NCBI GenBank assembly: GCA_016207265.1
Contig: JACQPZ010000165.1
Span: forward strand, 1-9,179
Origin: Candidatus Latescibacterota bacterium
GTDB lineage: Bacteria; Eisenbacteria; RBG-16-71-46; SZUA-252
Length of the DNA stretch: 9,179 bases
Direction of reading: 5' to 3'
Shown here piece after piece: positions 5,768-9,179 of the stretch (position 1 is the first letter of the stretch; every line of letters begins with the position of its first letter). Below the pieces are notes generated by a model, which saw only the letters and a program-made list of their open reading frames with translations, ran no database searches and was not told the origin of the DNA. The position numbers were made by a program, and so were the translations under genes.

Positions 5768-6639
5768 CCCCGCCTCCCGCGGCGCGACCGGGGCCGAGCG
5801 ACCGGTAGGTTATCGATGAGGCGCGTCTTTCCGAATCGGATCGCCGCGATGAGAAGCGACGCGCCCTCGATCCGGCCCAGGGACTCGAGGGTCGCGGGAT
5901 CCACGAGGGCGAGATAGTCGATCGAGTCCGGGCGCGCTTCGTCGCGGATCCTGGCCCGCACTTTAGCGAGGACCGTGCGCGGGTCCCGAAACCCGGAGCG
6001 GATGAGATCCCTCCCCTCGCGCAGCCCGCGGATCATCCCGGGCGCGCGCCTTCGCTCGTCGGCGCTCAGGTAGACGTTGCGGGAGGAGAGCGCGAGCCCG
6101 TCCCGGTCGCGGACGGTCGGAACGACCGCGACGCGCGCCGGATGGTCGAGATCGCGCACCATCGCCCGGATCGCCGACGCCTGCTGGGCGTCCTTCTGTC
6201 CCAGGTAGAGCGTATCGGGCTCCACGAGGTTCAGGAGCTTCAGGACCACGGTCGCGACGCCGCGGAAATGCCCCGGGCGGACGGCCCCCTCCCACCGTTC
6301 GGCGAGCGGCCCCGGCGAGACGGTGGTGGAGAATCCCGGCGGATAGAGGGACCGGGCGCGCGGCGCGAAGAACCAATCGCATCCCGCGTCGCGGCAGAGC
6401 CGCACGTCCCGCACCTCGTCCCGCGGATATCGCGCGTAGTCCTCCTTGGGCCCGAACTGGAGCGGGTTCACGAACACGGAGACCGCGAGCCGGTGATTCT
6501 CGCGCCGCGCCCTCCGGATCAGGGCGAGGTGGCCCTGGTGCAGGGATCCCATCGTGGGAACGAAGCCGACCGTCATTCCGCTCTGCCGCGCGCGGCGGGA
6601 GAGCGCGCGGAGCTCGGCTCCGCGTGTGATGATCCTCAC
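5764..6639 (-). CDS. panC: Pantoate--beta-alanine ligase (pantothenate synthetase)
   Basis: A 291-residue PanC, near the usual 280-290. It joins pantoate and beta-alanine using ATP through a pantoyl-adenylate, the last step of pantothenate synthesis in the cytoplasm. Family motifs are VPTMGSLHQGHL at 27-38 (ATP-binding H34 and H37), VSVFVNPLQFGPKEDYARYP at 53-72, RPGHFRGVATVV at 121-132, LYLGQKDAQQ at 144-153 and the KMSKS-like LSSRN at 184-188. The last 15 or so residues are an Arg-rich tail (RPRSRRGRRG) not needed by the core. The GTG at 6639 overlaps the panB stop by 4 bp (GTGA), and the gene again overlaps the next start by 4 bp. Tight linkage to panB fits coordinated pantothenate supply; panD, the beta-alanine source, is not in the window. 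Confidence 0.97.
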   Translation of the reverse strand: MRIITRGAELRALSRRARQSGMTVGFVPTMGSLHQGHLALIRRARRENHRLAVSVFVNPLQFGPKEDYARYPRDEVRDVRLCRDAGCDWFFAPRARSLYPPGFSTTVSPGPLAERWEGAVRPGHFRGVATVVLKLLNLVEPDTLYLGQKDAQQASAIRAMVRDLDHPARVAVVPTVRDRDGLALSSRNVYLSADERRRAPGMIRGLREGRDLIRSGFRDPRTVLAKVRARIRDEARPDSIDYLALVDPATLESLGRIEGASLLIAAIRFGKTRLIDNLPVARPRSRRGRRG

Positions 6640-7487
6640 GTCGGCTTCTCGACCCGTTCGGGCGCCGAGGCGTAGCTCTCCTCGCAGGAAGGATAGCGGC
6701 CCGCGCGCACGTCCTCGCGGAAGGAGGCGATCGCGCGGCGGATCGTCTCTCCCGCGTCGGCGTAGCGCCGAACGAACCGCGCCGGCTTCTCAAAGGTGAG
6801 GCCGATCAGATCGTGGAGCACGAGAACCTGCCCGTCGCAGTGGATCCCCGCCCCGATCCCGATCGTCGGAATCCGCACGGCTTCCGTGATCTCGCGGCCC
6901 AGCTCGAGCGGCACGCCCTCGAGGACGATCGCGAAGCATCCCGCGCGCTCGAGCGCTGCCGCGTCCTCGAGAAGCGCGTCGGCCGCCTCGCGGCCCCGGC
7001 CCTGGACGCGGTACCCACCGAAGCGGTGCACGGATTGCGGCGTGAGTCCCAGGTGCCCCAGCACGGGGATGTCCGCGGCGAGGATCGCTTCGATCTGCGG
7101 GAGCATCCGCCTTCCGCCCTCCAGCTTCACCGCCTCCGCCCCGCGCTTGATGAACCGCCCGCTGCTCCGGACCGCGTCTTCGGGGCTCGCCTGGTACGTG
7201 AGGAACGGCAGATCCGCCACGACCAGCGCGCGCGGCCCGGCGCGGACGACCGCCTTGAGATGATGGACCATCTCGGAGAGCGTGACGGGAATCGTCGAGT
7301 CGTATCCCAGCACCACCATTCCCAGGGAGTCCCCGACAAGGATGAGATCCACCTGAGCCTCGTCGGCGAGCCGCGCGGTCGGATAGTCGTAGGCGGTGAC
7401 CGAGACGATCTTCTCGCCCCGCGACTTCATCTCGCGGATCGTCCGTACGGTGACCTTAGGCCGTGCCATGAGCGGGTCGGCGCTCAC
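6636..7487 (-). CDS. panB: 3-methyl-2-oxobutanoate hydroxymethyltransferase
   Basis: A 283-residue PanB, which adds a hydroxymethyl group from methylene-tetrahydrofolate to alpha-ketoisovalerate to give ketopantoate. Motifs are TAYDYPTARLAD at 31-42, VGDSLGMV at 51-58 with metal ligand D53, MVHHLKAV at 73-80, PVLGHLGLTPQS at 141-152, the catalytic Glu in VLEGVP (E190), IPTIGIGAG at 206-214 and DGQVLVLHDLIG at 218-229. The chosen start is GTG at 7487: it has GGAGG at 7 nt and overlaps the kinase stop (GTGA). An ATG at 7469 would give the more usual N-terminus MARPKVTVRTI but lacks a good Shine-Dalgarno. Its one-carbon donor is a folate, so its place behind folB and folK makes metabolic sense. 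ilvE/panE-type functions for ketopantoate reduction are not present here. Confidence 0.97.
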   Translation of the reverse strand: MSADPLMARPKVTVRTIREMKSRGEKIVSVTAYDYPTARLADEAQVDLILVGDSLGMVVLGYDSTIPVTLSEMVHHLKAVVRAGPRALVVADLPFLTYQASPEDAVRSSGRFIKRGAEAVKLEGGRRMLPQIEAILAADIPVLGHLGLTPQSVHRFGGYRVQGRGREAADALLEDAAALERAGCFAIVLEGVPLELGREITEAVRIPTIGIGAGIHCDGQVLVLHDLIGLTFEKPARFVRRYADAGETIRRAIASFREDVRAGRYPSCEESYASAPERVEKPT

Positions 7488-8134
7488 GACCGCCCCTCCG
7501 CCATTCCCGCCGCGTTCACGTAGGCCACACCTTCCCGATGCGTCTCGATCCGGGCCACGAGGTCTTCCAGATCCTGCCGCCGGTGGACGAAATTCATCTC
7601 GTTCGTGTTCACGATGAGGAGCGGAGCCTCCCGGTAATGAAAGAAGAAGTAATTGTACGCCTCGGTGAGCGTCGCGATGTACTTGGGATCCATGAGCCGC
7701 TCGTAGGGTCGCCCGCGCTGCCGGATCCGCTCGAGCAGGACCTCGGGGCTCGCCTGGAGATACACGACCAGGTCCGGAGGCGTCAGGTCGCGCTCCAGGA
7801 GCGGAGCCACCTGGTCGTACAGGTGAAGCTCCCGATCGCTCAGATTGATGTTCGCGAAGATCCGGTCCTTCTGGAAGAGATAGTCGCTGACGATCGCGTC
7901 GTGGAAGAGGTCCGGCTGCGTCTTCTCCCGAAGCTCCTGGTAGCGGCTCACGAGGAAGAACATCTGCGTCTGGAACGCGTACCGCCGGGGATCCTTGTAG
8001 AAATCCTCGAGGAAGGGATTCGCCTCAGGCTCTTCGAGAACCAGCTCCGCGTGGAGCCGCTCGGCCAGGAGCCTCGCCAGGCTGCTCTTGCCGGCTCCGA
8101 TGACCCCCTCGACGGCGATGTGGCGTCCCGGCAC
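7484..8134 (-). CDS. Deoxynucleoside kinase (dGK/dAK/TK2-like family)
   Basis: A 216-residue P-loop kinase of the deoxynucleoside kinase family, which phosphorylates salvaged deoxynucleosides at the 5' position. Walker A is GVIGAGKSS at 10-18. EEPEANPFLEDFYKDPRRYAF starts at 34 and carries the acidic residue that positions the catalytic base, followed by the substrate-contacting QTQMFFL at 55-61. SDYLFQKDRIFA at 83-94 supplies the conserved D-R element, and the Arg-rich lid is RIRQRGRPYE at 136-145. The motifs resemble bacterial deoxyadenosine/deoxyguanosine kinases, but base specificity cannot be read safely. The start is GTG at 8134, 19 nt after the folK stop; a G-run lies rather close, so initiation may depend on coupling. 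Its stop overlaps panB by 4 bp. The last 15 residues past the core are of low conservation. Confidence 0.93.
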   Translation of the reverse strand: MPGRHIAVEGVIGAGKSSLARLLAERLHAELVLEEPEANPFLEDFYKDPRRYAFQTQMFFLVSRYQELREKTQPDLFHDAIVSDYLFQKDRIFANINLSDRELHLYDQVAPLLERDLTPPDLVVYLQASPEVLLERIRQRGRPYERLMDPKYIATLTEAYNYFFFHYREAPLLIVNTNEMNFVHRRQDLEDLVARIETHREGVAYVNAAGMAEGRS

Positions 8135-8153
8135 GCTCCCCCCGCGGACCGGA

Positions 8154-8651
8154 TCAGTACCAGAACCGGCCGGCTTTGCGGACGGGCGGATTCGGAGGGA
8201 GCTTCTTGATCATCTTGCGGATCGACTCGCCCGTCGTGGGATGCACGAATTCCGGCTCCAGCTCCGCGAGCGGAAGAAGGACGAACGCGCGCCGATGCGC
8301 CTCGCGGTGGGGAATCGTGAGGTCCGGCTCGTCCACCGCCTCCTCTCCGTAGAAGAGGAGATCCAGATCGATCGGCCTCGGCCCCCAGCGCTGCGAGCGG
8401 ATACGGCCCATGCGTTTCTCGATGAGGAGGAGCTGCCAGAGCAGCTCCCGCGGCTCGAGCGTTGTCTCGAGCAGCACGACGGCGTTCAGGAACGCGGGCT
8501 GGTCCACCTCTCCGACGGGATCCGTGTCGTAGAGCGAGGAAACGCGGATGACCAGGGTCCGCGGCAGATCGCGCATCGACTCCACCGCCTTCCGGACCAG
8601 AAACTCCCGATCCCCGAGATTCGAGCCGAGGCCCACGTAGACCTTGCTCAC
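8154..8651 (-). CDS. folK: 6-hydroxymethyl-7,8-dihydropterin pyrophosphokinase (HPPK)
   Basis: A 165-residue FolK, close to the 159 of E. coli. It transfers pyrophosphate from ATP to hydroxymethyl-dihydropterin, giving the substrate of dihydropteroate synthase. Motifs are GLGSNLGDRE at 7-16, the pterin site YDTDPVG and DQPAFLN at 41-56, QRWGPRPIDLDLLFYG at 87-102 with the two magnesium-binding aspartates D95 and D97, and the ATP-site IPHREAHRRAFVLLPL at 113-128. The C-terminal extension PPNPPVRKAGRFWY is short and basic. The GTG at 8651 overlaps the folB stop (GTGA) and has GAGAGG at 8 nt. It is encoded directly after folB, whose product makes its substrate. Confidence 0.97.
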   Translation of the reverse strand: MSKVYVGLGSNLGDREFLVRKAVESMRDLPRTLVIRVSSLYDTDPVGEVDQPAFLNAVVLLETTLEPRELLWQLLLIEKRMGRIRSQRWGPRPIDLDLLFYGEEAVDEPDLTIPHREAHRRAFVLLPLAELEPEFVHPTTGESIRKMIKKLPPNPPVRKAGRFWY

Positions 8652-9151
8652 GAGCGGATCCTCTCGATGACGATCTCGGGAATCACGGTGAATTCGCGGA
8701 CCGGAACGTGGAGCTTCCTCAGGCGCACCCGCACGCGGGGCGAATCGAATTCCGCGATGAGCGCGAGCGCGATTTCCTCGGCCAGGGTCTCGAGGAGGCG
8801 GCAGCGCGACGTCTCGATCTGGTCCCGGACGAGCCGGTTCACTTCCTCGTAATCCATCGCCTCGTCGAGCGTGTCGGGCCGCCGGCCTCGCATCGGCTCG
8901 TACGCGATCTCCACGTCCGCCTCGACCCTCTGGCCCAACTCGCGCTCCCTCTGGGTGACGCCCAGGTGCCCGTACGCCTGGATTCCCGCGAGGCGGAGCC
9001 AGTCGGGAGCCTGGGCCGCGGCGGCCGGCCGGAGGGCAGCGGCCGGGGCGGCGGACCGGCCAGCGGACGCGGCCGGGGACCGTCCGGCGGAAGCCGCCGG
9101 GGAGCGCCCCGCGGCGCCCGGCCTAGCGCGGGCCCGGCGTCGCGGAGGCAT
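8648..9151 (-). CDS. folB: Dihydroneopterin aldolase with low-complexity N-terminal extension
   Basis: The FolB core occupies residues about 50-167 (118 residues, the normal size) and converts dihydroneopterin to hydroxymethyl-dihydropterin and glycolaldehyde. Visible motifs are LAGIQAYGHLGVTQRERE at 54-71, YEEVNRLV from Y101, LLETLAEEIA at 119-128 with the conserved substrate-binding E121, and VRLRKLHVPV at 142-151 with the catalytic-region K146. Ahead of it lie about 49 residues rich in Ala, Arg, Pro and Ser with three tandem copies of an 8-residue unit. The ATG at 9151 has a good Shine-Dalgarno (GGAAGG, 6 nt spacing). No other ATG or GTG appears in frame before the core, so the extension seems to be translated. 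The reading frame is also open upstream to the window edge, so an even earlier start is not excluded. Confidence 0.93.
   Translation of the reverse strand: MPPRRRARARPGAAGRSPAASAGRSPAASAGRSAAPAAALRPAAAAQAPDWLRLAGIQAYGHLGVTQRERELGQRVEADVEIAYEPMRGRRPDTLDEAMDYEEVNRLVRDQIETSRCRLLETLAEEIALALIAEFDSPRVRVRLRKLHVPVREFTVIPEIVIERIRS
9038..9109. repeat. Three tandem 24-bp units in the folB extension
   Basis: The units encode GRSPAASA, GRSPAASA and GRSAAPAA (residues 15-38). The copies differ mostly at third codon positions, for example GGG CGC TCC versus GGA CGG TCC. An inverted repeat, CCGGCGG (9084-9090) with CCGCCGG (9094-9100), spans the first and second units. The pattern points to an old duplication kept in frame. 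Confidence 0.75.
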
Positions 9152-9179
9152 GATGCGCCTTCCAGGGGGCGAGCGCCTC
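9123..9179 (-). CDS. Possible C-terminal end of an upstream gene (folP?)
   Basis: One minus-strand frame runs from the right edge to a TAG at 9125-9123 and encodes EALAPWKAHHASATPGPR. It would overlap the start of folB by 29 nt in another frame, in line with the crowded gene spacing of this operon. Dihydroteroate synthase (FolP) often precedes folB-folK and ends in a helix of similar style (an E-A-L-x-x-W pattern), but 18 residues are too few to assign it. The frame could also be non-coding. Confidence 0.3.
   Translation of the reverse strand, partial: EALAPWKAHHASATPGPR

Noticed and set aside
5963..6793. A 276-codon minus-strand frame overlapping panC and panB.
   Set aside because: It lies in another frame of the same strand and spans two well-conserved genes; its Arg/Pro-rich product matches nothing I recognise.
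6813..7523. Plus-strand frames of over 200 codons opposite panB and the deoxynucleoside kinase (also 7538-8209 and 8088-8852).
   Set aside because: The opposite strand encodes full-length, motif-complete enzymes; the plus-strand products are Arg/His-rich low-information sequence.

Overview
The window is GC-rich chromosomal DNA of a Gram-negative bacterium. It carries housekeeping metabolism and envelope genes and shows no phage, insertion sequence, CRISPR array, tRNA or rRNA. The Gram-negative inference rests on a PpiD-type periplasmic chaperone and a TatA protein. High GC with GTG at 7 of the 12 visible start codons would fit an uncultivated lineage of the Eisenbacteria/Gemmatimonadota kind, but the phylum is a guess.

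Left block (1-1660, minus strand): a soluble PAS-type sensor histidine kinase is followed, with an ATGA overlap, by an NtrC-type response regulator that runs off the left edge just after its Walker A motif. A 202-bp divergent intergenic region (1661-1862) separates the kinase from a plus-strand gene. It holds a good sigma-70-type promoter facing right, a weaker one facing left, and a perfect 9-bp hairpin in the right-hand leader.

Middle (1863-3674, plus strand): a 603-residue membrane-anchored SurA/PpiD-type periplasmic folding factor whose parvulin domain lacks the usual first active-site histidine. It converges on the next block across a 51-bp gap with a small hairpin.

Right block (9179 down to 3726, minus strand): one dense operon, read in order as the end of an unknown gene (perhaps folP), folB, folK, a deoxynucleoside kinase, panB, panC, a stand-alone GlmU-like uridylyltransferase domain, a HIT-family nucleotide phosphorylase-like protein, a LytR_C-domain membrane protein and tatA. 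Four junctions are 4-bp GTGA overlaps, so translational coupling is likely. The operon joins folate biosynthesis, pantothenate/CoA biosynthesis, deoxynucleotide salvage, sugar-nucleotide synthesis and envelope functions.

No new system is evident. The oddest elements are the truncated GlmU with a repeat-built Gly-rich leader, a folB with an Ala/Arg/Ser/Pro repeat extension, the degenerate parvulin domain, and two perfect hairpins without U-tracts.
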